Shown here piece by piece: positions 7,856 to 15,799 of a stretch of 64,000 bases of DNA. Within the stretch, counting starts at the first letter, position 1. Every line of letters begins with the position of its first letter. The notes beneath the pieces were generated by a model. The model was not told the DNA's origin. It did not search any database and was given only the letters and a program-made list of their open reading frames with translations. Source of the DNA: Comamonadaceae bacterium (lineage in GTDB: Bacteria; Pseudomonadota; Gammaproteobacteria; Burkholderiales; Burkholderiaceae_C); the NCBI GenBank assembly GCA_013297875.1, contig JAAFIW010000005.1, positions 62,001-126,000 of the forward strand, in the 5' to 3' direction. Position numbers and translations under genes: made by a program.

Positions 7856-7908
7856 GCGGCGACGCGAACCACATGAGCGGCGACGCGAACCACATGAGTA
7901 GCGACGCC
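7852..7908 (+). repeat. 21-base tandem repeat carrying the rhlE start codon
   Basis: Two identical 21-base units begin at 7852 and 7873, and a third, partial and slightly changed unit begins at 7894. Each starts with ATGAG and encodes MSGDANH (MSSDAS in the last). Slippage here changes the number of start codons without disturbing the frame. Confidence 0.9.
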
Positions 7909-9159
7909 TCGTTTGCCCAGCTGGGGCTGTCAGAGGTGCTGGTCAGCGCCGCGCTGACACAGGGCTTTTCAACGCCCACACCGGTTCAGCAGCAGGCCAT
8001 TGCCGCCGTGCTGCAAGGCCACGATGTGCAGGCCTGCGCCCAGACGGGCTCCGGAAAAACCGCTGCGTTTGCCTTGCCCTTGCTACAAAAATTGCAGCTG
8101 CTTGAGCAGGATTCACTTGGGCGGCAGCCTGATATGGCACTAATTCTGGTGCCCACCCGCGAATTGGCGGCCCAAGTGGGCCAGGTGCTGCGCGACCTGG
8201 CGCAGGCCCTGCCCCGTCGCTGCAAAGTGGCCATCGTATTCGGTGGCGTGTCGATCAACCCGCAAATGATGCGCTTGCGCGGCGGGGCCGATGTGGTGGT
8301 GGCCACGCCGGGCCGTCTGCTCGACCTGGTGACCCACAACGCCTTGAGCCTGTCTGACGTGCAGACCCTGGTGCTCGACGAAGCCGACCGCCTGCTCGAC
8401 CTGGGCTTTGCCGACGAGCTGAACCGCGTGCTGGCCCTGCTGCCCCCCAAGCGGCAAACCCTGCTGTTTTCGGCCACGTTTCCCCCAGCCGTGCAGGCGC
8501 TGGCAGCCAGCCTGTTGCACCAGCCGCTGCTGATCGAGATTGCCAACACACCGCAAACCCAGCCCGCGATCACCCAGCGCGCCATTGCGGTCGACGCCGC
8601 CCAGCGCACGCAGCTGCTGCGCCACCTGTTTAAAACCAATGGCTGGCAACGCGTGCTGGTGTTTGTGGCCACCCGCTACACCGCCGAAACCGTGGCCGAA
8701 AAACTATACAAAAACGGCATCTTCGCCACCCCATTCCACGGCGAGCTGAGCCAGGGCGCCCGCACCCAGGTGCTTGACGAATTCAAAGCCGAGCGCTGGG
8801 AAGTAGTCGTCACCACCGACCTGGCCAGCCGCGGCATCGACATTGCGCAACTGCCGGTCGTCATCAACTACGACCTGCCCCGCAGCCCCACCGACTACAC
8901 CCACCGCATCGGCCGCACCGGCCGCGCGGGCGAAACCGGCCTGGCGATCAGCTTTGTGACCGCCGACAGCGAGGCGCACTTTGCGTTGATCGAAAAGCGC
9001 AACGGCCTGGCGCTGGTGCGCGAGCAGGTGGAGGGTTTTGAGCCCAAAGAGCTGCCTGTGAAACCGGCGGTGGACTTGGCACCTGTGCCGGGTACGGGTG
9101 GTATCAAGGGAAAGCGGCCCAGCAAGAAGGACAAGCTGCGGGCGGCGGGCTTGCGTTGA
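7852..9159 (+). CDS. rhlE: DEAD-box RNA helicase, RhlE type
   Basis: A 435-residue RNA helicase that unwinds RNA duplexes with ATP, often in ribosome assembly or RNA decay. All motifs are present in order: Q motif TPTPVQQQA, Walker A AQTGSGKT, PTRELA, VATPGR, DEAD in VLDEADRLLD, SAT in LFSATFP, then domain 2 with TDLASRGID and HRIGRTGRAG. The basic tail KGKRPSKKDKLRAAGLR resembles the RhlE C-terminus. The first 19 residues come from a 21-base tandem repeat that offers three in-frame ATG codons (7852, 7873, 7894); the third could be the ancestral start, as the fold begins right after it. Confidence 0.92.
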   Translation: MSGDANHMSGDANHMSSDASFAQLGLSEVLVSAALTQGFSTPTPVQQQAIAAVLQGHDVQACAQTGSGKTAAFALPLLQKLQLLEQDSLGRQPDMALILVPTRELAAQVGQVLRDLAQALPRRCKVAIVFGGVSINPQMMRLRGGADVVVATPGRLLDLVTHNALSLSDVQTLVLDEADRLLDLGFADELNRVLALLPPKRQTLLFSATFPPAVQALAASLLHQPLLIEIANTPQTQPAITQRAIAVDAAQRTQLLRHLFKTNGWQRVLVFVATRYTAETVAEKLYKNGIFATPFHGELSQGARTQVLDEFKAERWEVVVTTDLASRGIDIAQLPVVINYDLPRSPTDYTHRIGRTGRAGETGLAISFVTADSEAHFALIEKRNGLALVREQVEGFEPKELPVKPAVDLAPVPGTGGIKGKRPSKKDKLRAAGLR

Positions 9160-9160
9160 G

Positions 9161-9544
9161 CTATTGATCCGGCCCCATGAAGTGTCAACCGTTCGCCCCC
9201 AGCCTGGCGGCTACGAATTCAGTAGCAAAACAGGGCTTAGTAGTGTGCGTAGATGTCGGGGTCGCCCGACAGCGACTCACTTTTCTTTGCGTCGCCAAAG
9301 AAAAGTCAAGCAAAAGAAAGGCGACCCGCAGTCTGGGCCCTCCGCTTCGCTGCGGGTACCTTGCGGTGCTCAAACCCAGTGGGGTCACGTGCAAACTCGC
9401 CTGCGGCTCACACAAGCACATGCCCTGATCCACTGGGTTTTGCGCTCCTCAGCCCAGCCGGACGGGATTTTCGTGTTTGGCTAGACACCTCTCTCAGCCC
9501 GAACGGAAATTTCAAGCTTTATCGGACCGAATCAATAAGGTTCC
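9161..9544. repeat. Noncoding repeat region with stacked hairpins (structured element copy 1)
   Basis: This 384-base gap between rhlE and the patatin gene holds ordered hairpins: CTTTTCTTTG with CAAAGAAAAG (9280-9305), CCGC with GCGG (9342-9355), and an 11-base stem AAACCCAGTGG with CCACTGGGTTT (9372-9382, 9430-9440) that encloses an inner stem and the apex AACTCGCCTGCGGCTCA (9394-9410). A second copy lies at 26040-26136. The left edge (9161-9180) repeats the patatin 3' end at 18 of 20 positions, and 9522-9537 is an inverted copy that pairs with 9546-9561 as a probable terminator hairpin. No credible reading frame is present. Confidence 0.75.
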
Positions 9545-10240
9545 CTATTGATTCGGCCCGATGAAACCGCCACCCCCACCGCCAGCAAAGCCGCCACCCA
9601 TGGCACCCAGCCCTGCAGCCACCCGCTCGCCACTGGCAATGTCGGTGGCCACCGCGCGAAAGGGAATGGGCAGCTGGTCAAACGTGGCCAGCGCCGCGCC
9701 AACGGGCACCAGGCGCCGCAACTCCAGCATCAGGTTCTGGTCAGACACAGCGCCCTCGGGCGTCGTCAGCGCACCGTCTTCCAGCCCCAGGCCAATCTTG
9801 ACCGGGAAGCTGGTCTCCTGCGCTTTTTGCCGGTAGCGAAGGTCGTCGCGCAGCGGTGCCGCATCAAAAATCGCGTCCCAATCGGTCCCGCTCACCGCCT
9901 TTTCCAGCGCCTGCCCGTCAAGCCCGGAGGCATACAGCCCGCCGACCACCGCGCCCATGGAGGTGCCCACGATCAAGTCAGGCCGTATGCCCAGTTTTTC
10001 CAGCTCTTGAATGGCACCCACATGCGCAATGCCAAAGGCCCCGCCGCCGGACAGCACCAGGTCGATTTTTGGTTTTTTGCGGGTGGGGGTGGGTATTGGC
10101 GTGGGTGTGGTGGGCTGCGCCTGCGCCACCGCAACCCCAGCCCACATGCTGAGCCACAGACAGCAGGCCAGTGCAGACGCTATCCGGACGCGAGGGGAGC
10201 GAAAGCTGGGCGGGTGGGAGTGAGAAGGCATGACGGGCAA
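9545..10240 (-). CDS. Patatin-like phospholipase, C-terminus lost
   Basis: The 231-residue product has a signal peptide (hydrophobic run [18 protein letters not shown], then AQA), a Pro/Thr linker and the patatin N-terminal half: [19 protein letters not shown] (oxyanion loop) and [15 protein letters not shown] with the nucleophilic Ser. Bacterial patatins are lipid acyl hydrolases, here probably periplasmic or surface bound. The family needs a second catalytic residue, Asp in a DG[AG] motif about 150 residues after the Ser; instead the frame ends after [19 protein letters not shown] with a Gly-rich tail and FIGPNQ. The enzyme is therefore probably inactive or a 3' truncation caused by the neighbouring repeat region. 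Confidence 0.75.
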   Translation of the reverse strand: MPVMPSHSHPPSFRSPRVRIASALACCLWLSMWAGVAVAQAQPTTPTPIPTPTRKKPKIDLVLSGGGAFGIAHVGAIQELEKLGIRPDLIVGTSMGAVVGGLYASGLDGQALEKAVSGTDWDAIFDAAPLRDDLRYRQKAQETSFPVKIGLGLEDGALTTPEGAVSDQNLMLELRRLVPVGAALATFDQLPIPFRAVATDIASGERVAAGLGAMGGGFAGGGGGGFIGPNQ

Positions 10241-10333
10241 TCCGGGTAGGAAAAACGATGCGGGGATTGTGAAGCGTCATGCCGGTGGGGATGCGCTGTG
10301 AGCAGGTTGGGGTTGGCGGATCAGCTGCTTCTT

Positions 10334-10385
10334 TTTACTATGGAATTGGTAGCTGGCTGTGCAGATTGGGTATGGGCTGCGAGGG
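10334..10385 (+). repeat. Dispersed repeat copy, diverged
   Basis: TACTATGGAATTGGTAGCTG, then a stretch ending ATGGGCTGCGAG, follows the consensus with several changes. It lies in the 266-base gap between the patatin and protease genes, where I see nothing else. Confidence 0.55.
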
Positions 10386-10506
10386 AATTTCGCTTGGAGA
10401 AACTCGGAACAGGAACGACTTTAGTCGTGGCGGCGTGTCGACGTCTATCTCGTTTTGGACGCTCCAACGACCTGTTCAGATCGCGGCAAGCGCGATCTAA
10501 CCTTAT

Positions 10507-11427
10507 TCATTGGTCTCCCGTGCTGGTGCCAGAAGCGTGTTGCTTGGCATACATCTCAAGTACAGGCCGGACTGAAGGAAACCCAGCGTGAAGCAGTGTG
10601 GTGACACCATTCCAACGTGTAGCCCTTATGGCTTGGCTTCGGACGTACACCGAGGTCTCGATTCCCACGAGGCGCACTTGGCTCTGCGACCAGCGTTCGA
10701 GTGGTACTCGGAGATCGCCGAGCATCCATACGCTACAGCCGCTGATGCCGGCCAAGTCGCGAGGCATCTGCGCGGAGTGGCCGTTTCTCGTTCGGAATGC
10801 TATCTGCTCGCCTTTGCTATTTAGTAGCAGGTCAGGTGAACAGGCCAAGAGGAAATGCCGATTAGGGTTGTATCCATCCAGGCCGACTTCACTGCCTTGG
10901 TAGGCAAAGGTCCCGTACTGAAGCATCTTGGTCAACAGTGTGGTGTCCGAGGGCCCAAGAGAAGTGGACCAGACCGCTGGAAAGCCGCTGACAACAAAGT
11001 AGGCATGAGACAGGTCTTTTGGGAACTCTGCGTCTGCGACTCTGACAAAAGCCCCGTCGTCGAACCGCCGGGCCTGATCAGGGGCAAGTTCGTATATTGC
11101 GATGTCATGCTCGTCGAAGCTCCGGAAGTCTCGCTCGCCAGTCAGGATCCAGTTTCCGGCTAAAGAGACATATCGACCGTCTGATGCGCCGGAAATGGCT
11201 AGCGTCGCGTCGTTGGTTGTTTCACTGTGAGCAACATGGGCGGCTGTTACGACGAACCGGTGTTCTGCGACCGCCAAAAGCGTGCCGGTCCCAAGGTGAC
11301 GCACATGCTGGTTGACGGACGCCACCACCTGGACCGTGGAGCGCGCCACGAGGGGCGGAACGCATTCGGACATGATTCGGGCAAGCCCCGCTACAACCTT
11401 GGGATCACGATCTGGAATAACGGGCAT
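10507..11427 (-). CDS. Trypsin-like serine protease domain protein
   Basis: A 306-residue protein with the three landmarks of a chymotrypsin fold: GTGTLLAVAEHRFVVTAAHV (His), DEHDIAIYEL (Asp) and DLAGISGCSVWML (Ser, in the variant GISGCS rather than GDSGGP). No signal peptide or membrane helix is seen, so it would act in the cytoplasm; such cytosolic trypsin-like proteins are frequent in mobile and defence islands. It lies 41 bases after the BrnT-like gene on the same strand. Activity against any given target is unknown. Confidence 0.65.
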   Translation of the reverse strand: MPVIPDRDPKVVAGLARIMSECVPPLVARSTVQVVASVNQHVRHLGTGTLLAVAEHRFVVTAAHVAHSETTNDATLAISGASDGRYVSLAGNWILTGERDFRSFDEHDIAIYELAPDQARRFDDGAFVRVADAEFPKDLSHAYFVVSGFPAVWSTSLGPSDTTLLTKMLQYGTFAYQGSEVGLDGYNPNRHFLLACSPDLLLNSKGEQIAFRTRNGHSAQMPRDLAGISGCSVWMLGDLRVPLERWSQSQVRLVGIETSVYVRSQAIRATRWNGVTTLLHAGFPSVRPVLEMYAKQHASGTSTGDQ

Positions 11428-11468
11428 TCGGGAGCTTTAACGTCTGAATTCACCGGCCATGCGCGGCT

Positions 11469-12167
11469 TCATGCGCAAGGTTCGGCGGAATGATGGGTTG
11501 GGCCGAATTTAAGGAGATCTTGCTCAAGTATTTCGCAACAGCGGCGTGTGAAATGCTCCTTCTTATCCGAACTATTCTGGTAGATGCCCTTGAATGATTG
11601 ATACATAGCTTTACGGTAGCTTGCTCGACCGAAAGTTCTAGAGCTAATAAACCTGAAGCCTCCTCCGCGCTTGTGAACGATCGACAGGGCATACATTTCC
11701 TTTGTGAAATCCATGCTATCCAACGGCAATGCCAAGTGATAACCGCAATCGATGGTTAGCTCAGAAAACACTACAAGTCGTTCGGTATCAGTTCCGTCCG
11801 GACAGGGAACCATCAATGTCCCGAAATTTTTCGAAAAGGAGACAACTTCACCAAAGCTGACCCCGTGCTTCATGACGTTCTGGCCGTTCTTCGGTGGATC
11901 AAATTCGTAAAGATCGCATTTCGAGTACGCGTGCTCAATTGCCCGGGCTGCGGAATAATGGGTTGTGAATATCTTCTTCAGGCAAAATAGGTGAATATCC
12001 AAGGCCGTAAAATACCCAACGCTTTTTGTACCATTGATTACGTCAACAAGCACCTCGGTTCGAACCTCTGATAGCTCCAACTTGCTTCGATGTGCTCTGA
12101 CGTCAATCCGGTTGAGTTGTTCAAGCTGTGGCCGAAGTGTTGGCGGTATCTCTGGAAATCTCTCCAT
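11469..12167 (-). CDS. Protein with a BrnT-like (DUF497) C-terminal domain
   Basis: The 232-residue protein contains FDPPKNGQNVMKHGVSFGEVV at about residue 92, followed by strands, then MYALSIVHKRGGGFRFISSR and a closing basic helix. This is the pattern of BrnT ribonuclease toxins (F-D-x-x-K-x-x-N-x-x-KHGVSF ... R-x-ISAR). Ordinary BrnT proteins have about 90-100 residues; here an N-terminal domain of about 90 residues of unknown fold and an insert are added. No BrnA antitoxin gene follows. The domain call is a good pattern match; toxicity is inference. Confidence 0.55.
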   Translation of the reverse strand: MERFPEIPPTLRPQLEQLNRIDVRAHRSKLELSEVRTEVLVDVINGTKSVGYFTALDIHLFCLKKIFTTHYSAARAIEHAYSKCDLYEFDPPKNGQNVMKHGVSFGEVVSFSKNFGTLMVPCPDGTDTERLVVFSELTIDCGYHLALPLDSMDFTKEMYALSIVHKRGGGFRFISSRTFGRASYRKAMYQSFKGIYQNSSDKKEHFTRRCCEILEQDLLKFGPTHHSAEPCA

Positions 12168-12277
12168 TGGTTACTCTAGTCCACAGACCTGTCGCACATA
12201 AGCCCAACGTTTGAATGAACGGGTGCCGCTAGGTCTCCCGCTTGAATGATGGATCGGGCAACAGAGGTCAAACACAT

Positions 12278-12583
12278 TTATACATTACGTGGGAAACCAT
12301 TTTTAGCAAAGCTTGTGAAATCGGATGGGTAACCATAAATTTTAAACAGGCTTCCGTCTTTTGCTTTGAGCCAATCATTTTCGTTTATTGATTTTATGGC
12401 TTCAGTAAACTCTTCGGGAAGCAATCCATCCTTGTCAATATTTTGGTCTACAAACAATTGTGTAAGACTCAACTCTCTTTTGGGGGAGGTTTCTATATTT
12501 ACATTCCAGAACCCAACCACAGCCCAAACTTGCACGTCATCAAATGCAGCACTTATTGCGCCCAAACATTCATCTCTCGTCAT
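12278..12583 (-). CDS. Hypothetical 101-residue protein, low GC
   Basis: A small acidic protein (MTRDECLGAISAAFDDVQVW, then LTQLFVDQNIDKDG) without recognisable domain, signal peptide or membrane helix. Base composition is clearly lower in GC than the core genes, like the two genes after it on the same strand, so the three may have arrived together. The 110-base gap to the BrnT-like gene makes co-transcription possible but not evident. I cannot suggest a function. Confidence 0.5.
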   Translation of the reverse strand: MTRDECLGAISAAFDDVQVWAVVGFWNVNIETSPKRELSLTQLFVDQNIDKDGLLPEEFTEAIKSINENDWLKAKDGSLFKIYGYPSDFTSFAKNGFPRNV

Positions 12584-12735
12584 AAAGTCTCCTTGTATTC
12601 CTACACCAACAAATTATTCTGCCCTAACGTAATATGGATCGTTGGATATTTCGGGACTCCAAGATACCCGACGAAATAAGTTGCTGGCCATATCAGCCGC
12701 GAATTGCTGGGGGGGGCGTGTAGGCTGCCTGTCAG

Positions 12736-13077
12736 CTAGGTTGACTCGCCCGAATCTTCACCCGCAATCCCCTTCTCCCCCGCCTCCGGCACCCCCCGCT
12801 TCGTCCGCACCCCCGGCTTGGCCAGCAGCTCCACATAAAACTGCGTCCCGCCCGCCTTGGAAACCTCGTCCATCAACCCGGTCAGCGCCGTCAAGTGCAC
12901 CACCTGCGCCTCGGCTTCGGTAGCTCCAAACCGGCAATCAAAATCCACAAAATCAACGCCTTCTGCCAGCGGCTTGCCGCGCTCGCGGCGGATGTATTGG
13001 CGGGTTTCGTGTTTGATGGCTTCCAGCACCCGGTCGGGGTGCTTGCCTTCTATGTGGAGTTGGAAAGTTTTCTTCAT
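12736..13077 (-). CDS. DUF6172 family protein
   Basis: A protein of 113 residues starting MKKTFQLHIEGKHPDRVLEA. The following KHETRQYIRRERGKPLAEGV and VDFVDFDCRFG segments are typical of a small conserved proteobacterial family of unknown function (DUF6172). The ATG at 13077 fits the family start; the frame is open upstream to 13167, but that extension is encoded by the dispersed repeat. It is divergent from the exonuclease gene, with the repeat filling the shared upstream region. Confidence 0.7.
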   Translation of the reverse strand: MKKTFQLHIEGKHPDRVLEAIKHETRQYIRRERGKPLAEGVDFVDFDCRFGATEAEAQVVHLTALTGLMDEVSKAGGTQFYVELLAKPGVRTKRGVPEAGEKGIAGEDSGEST

Positions 13078-13115
13078 GCCCGATGGTAGCCTGTTGGTCT
13101 GCACTGACACTTGAA

Positions 13116-13176
13116 TTACTATAATTTTGATAGCTGCTTGAGCAAGTTCTACATGGGCTGCAAGCACTTTTTACCT
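13116..13176 (+). repeat. Dispersed repeat, near-consensus copy
   Basis: The copy reads ACTATAATTTTGATAGCTGC, then TTGAGCAAGTTCTACATGGG, then CTGCAAGCACTTTTTACC. It occupies the intergenic region between two divergent genes, so their promoters must lie in or beside it; ACTATAAT resembles a -10 box. Confidence 0.85.
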
Positions 13177-13182
13177 ATAAAC

Positions 13183-13794
13183 ATGTCCGAACGCCACCCC
13201 ACACCCTCCAAAGAAGACATTGCCCTGTTGCCCGAGTTTGGGCGCTTGGGGCTGGACCGCATTGCCCTGGTGACCACGGGTGAGCAGGCCGCGCGGGCGT
13301 GGGATGAGTTGGTGGGGGCTGGCCAGGCGGTGGCCTGGGGGTTTGATACTGAATCGAAGCCCACCTTCCTGAAAAACGAAGTCTCGCAAGGCCCGCACGT
13401 GGTGCAACTGGCCACGCTGCACAAGGCCTGGGTGTTTCAGCTGCATCAGCCTGAGTGCAGCGCGGTGGTGGCCCGGCTGCTGGCGGTGCCGGGCACGGTG
13501 AAGGCCGGGTTTGGCCTGGGCGACGACAAAAAGCGCATCACCCACAAGCTGGGCATAGAGCCGCAGGATGTGCTCGACTTGAACAACACGTTTCGCGAGC
13601 GCGGCTTTCGCAAAGACATGGGTGTGAAAGGCGCGGTGGCCGTGCTGTTTCACCAGCGCTTCATCAAGTCCCGCAAAGCCACCACCTCCAACTGGGCCAA
13701 CCCGCGGCTGACCGAGGCGCAGCTGATTTATGCGGCCAACGATGCCTATGCCGCCGCGCGGGTGTGGCACGCGCTGCAAGACGCAGCGGCCTGA
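13183..13794 (+). CDS. 3'-5' exonuclease (DEDD family)
   Basis: A 203-residue ribonuclease D/WRN-type exonuclease. AWGFDTESKPTF holds the first D-x-E metal ligands, GLGDDKKRITHKLGI the second Asp region, and LIYAANDAYAAARVW the third with the Tyr/Asp pair of the DEDDy class. It lacks the HRDC domain of RNase D and so resembles stand-alone exonucleases of about 200 residues. The ATG at 13183 is preferred; the frame continues upstream into the repeat and would add 24 residues with no family match. Substrate (RNA or DNA) is not clear. Confidence 0.85.
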   Translation: MSERHPTPSKEDIALLPEFGRLGLDRIALVTTGEQAARAWDELVGAGQAVAWGFDTESKPTFLKNEVSQGPHVVQLATLHKAWVFQLHQPECSAVVARLLAVPGTVKAGFGLGDDKKRITHKLGIEPQDVLDLNNTFRERGFRKDMGVKGAVAVLFHQRFIKSRKATTSNWANPRLTEAQLIYAANDAYAAARVWHALQDAAA

Positions 13795-13804
13795 CAGGGC
13801 CGCC

Positions 13805-15649
13805 TTACTCGTCCAACCTGTCGGCCAGAAACCCACCGCTCTGGTGCGACCACAGCCGCGCATACAGCCCGCCGCTGGCCAGCAACTGCGCATGCGTGCC
13901 CTCTTCCACCACGCGGCCCTGCTCCAGCACCACCAGGCGGTCCATGGCGGCGATGGTGGACAGGCGGTGGGCAATGGCCACCACGGTTTTGCCTTCCATC
14001 AGCTGGTACAGGCTGGCCTGGATGGCGGCTTCCACCTCGGAGTCGAGCGCGCTGGTGGCTTCGTCGAGCAACAAAATGGGCGCGTCTTTCAACATCACGC
14101 GGGCAATGGCAATGCGCTGGCGCTGGCCGCCCGACAGCTTCACGCCGCGCTCGCCCACGTGGGCATCAAAGCCGGTGCGGCCTTTGGCATCGGCCAGCTG
14201 GGCGATGAACTCGGTGGCCTGGGCACGGTTTGCAGCGGCCAGCATGTCGGCATCCGTCGCATCGGGGCGGCCATACAAAATGTTGTCGCGCACCGAGCGG
14301 TGCAAGAGCGACGTGTCTTGCGTGACCATGCCAATCTGCGCGCGCAGGCTGTTTTGCTGCACGGTGGCAATGTCTTGCCCGTCGATGCGAATGCTGCCGC
14401 CTTCCAGGTTGTGAAAGCGCAGCAGCAGGTTCACCAGGGTTGACTTGCCCGCGCCCGAGCGGCCCACCAGGCCGATTTTTTCGCCGGGGCGAATCGTCAG
14501 GCTCAAGCCATCGACCACGACCCTGTCGCCACCGTAGGCAAAGCGCACCTGGTCAAACACCACCTCGCCGCGCGTGACCACCAATGGCTGGGCATTGGGC
14601 ACATCGACCACGCTGTGCGGCTTGGACAGCGTGGTCATGCCGTCTTGCACCGTGCCCATGTGCTCAAACAACGAGGCAAACTCCCACATCACCCAGTGCG
14701 AAATACCGTTCAGGCGCAGCGCCATGGCGGTAGCGGCCGCCACCGCGCCCACGCCCACCTGCCCGTGTGTCCACAGCCACAGCGTCACGCCGGCGGTGCT
14801 CGCAATCAGCAGCATGCTTAAAGAATGGTTGACGATTTCAAAGCCAGTGACCAGCCGCATCTGCCCGTGCACGCTGCGAATGAACTCCTGCATCGCACCC
14901 TTCACATACACGGCCTCGCGCTGGGCGTGCGAAAACAGCTTGACGGTGCTGATGTTGGTGTAAGCATCGGTGATGCGCCCGGTCATCAACGAGCGGGCAT
15001 CGGCCTGGGTTTTGGCCACCTTGCCAATACGCGGCACAAAGAAACACACCGCTGCCAGGTACAGCACCAGCCAGGCCAGAAATGGCACGAGCAGCCACAG
15101 ATCCAGGCTGCCCACCACCGCCACCATGGTCACGAAGTAAATCACCACAAACACCAGAATGTCGGCCACGATGAACCAGCAGTCGCGCACCGCCAGCGCC
15201 GTCTGCATGACCTTGGTGGCCACGCGCCCGGCAAACTCATCGCCATAAAACCCCATGCTCTGGCCCAGCATGCGCCGGTGAAACTGCCAGCGCAGCCGCA
15301 TGGTGAAGTTGCCCGCCAGCGCCTGGTGCTTTAGCAAAGTTTGTAGCGCCACCACCAGCGGGCTGACCGCCAGAATGCCCGCCAGCAGCAGCAAGCTGTT
15401 TTTTTCCTGCGCCCACAGCTGAGCTGGCGGAATCGCTCCCAGCCAGTCCACCAGGCGGCCCAGCATGGCAAACAGCAGGGCTTCAAACGCGGCAATGAGC
15501 CCGGTGCACAGCGTCATGCCCGCAATAAACCAGCGCATGCCCTGCGTGCCAGCCCACAGAAATGCGAGAAAGCTGGCCGGTGGCTGGGGCGGCTCGCCGT
15601 CGGGGTAGGGGTTGACGAGGTTTTCGAAGAAGCGAAGCAGGCGGATCAA
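13805..15649 (-). CDS. ABC exporter, fused permease-ATPase
   Basis: A 614-residue MsbA/HlyB-type half transporter of the inner membrane. Six membrane helices occupy about residues 30-330; the nucleotide-binding domain follows with Walker A GRSGAGKST near residue 400, the signature LSGGQRQRIAIAR near 503, Walker B ILLLDEATSALD, and the H-loop AIAHRLSTI. It should act as a homodimer. Neither a partner nor a substrate gene is nearby, so lipid, peptide or drug export are all possible. It is convergent with the exonuclease gene, 10 bases apart. Confidence 0.9.
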   Translation of the reverse strand: MIRLLRFFENLVNPYPDGEPPQPPASFLAFLWAGTQGMRWFIAGMTLCTGLIAAFEALLFAMLGRLVDWLGAIPPAQLWAQEKNSLLLLAGILAVSPLVVALQTLLKHQALAGNFTMRLRWQFHRRMLGQSMGFYGDEFAGRVATKVMQTALAVRDCWFIVADILVFVVIYFVTMVAVVGSLDLWLLVPFLAWLVLYLAAVCFFVPRIGKVAKTQADARSLMTGRITDAYTNISTVKLFSHAQREAVYVKGAMQEFIRSVHGQMRLVTGFEIVNHSLSMLLIASTAGVTLWLWTHGQVGVGAVAAATAMALRLNGISHWVMWEFASLFEHMGTVQDGMTTLSKPHSVVDVPNAQPLVVTRGEVVFDQVRFAYGGDRVVVDGLSLTIRPGEKIGLVGRSGAGKSTLVNLLLRFHNLEGGSIRIDGQDIATVQQNSLRAQIGMVTQDTSLLHRSVRDNILYGRPDATDADMLAAANRAQATEFIAQLADAKGRTGFDAHVGERGVKLSGGQRQRIAIARVMLKDAPILLLDEATSALDSEVEAAIQASLYQLMEGKTVVAIAHRLSTIAAMDRLVVLEQGRVVEEGTHAQLLASGGLYARLWSHQSGGFLADRLDE

Positions 15650-15675
15650 GGGAGAACTCTCTGGTGTAAAGGGTT

Positions 15676-15795
15676 TTGCTCCTTCCCCTTCCGGGGGAAG
15701 GCTGGGATGGGGGCTCTTGGCCAGACGCGGCCAACAAACATCAGTTCGCGCATGCCCCCATCCCTACCTTCCCCCGGGAGGGGAAGGGGTTAAGC
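15676..15795. repeat. Palindromic repeat CCTTCCCC...GGGGAAGG
   Basis: Two halves, CCTTCCGGGGGAAGG-like and CCTTCCCCCGGGAGGGGAAGG-like, flank a middle of about 55 bases; GGGATGGGGG near 15703 pairs with CCCCCATCCC near 15753. The element fills the gap between the ABC gene and miaB. A related GC-rich palindrome is found in frame in the 5-oxoprolinase gene at 28545. Confidence 0.75.
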
Positions 15796-15799
15796 CATC

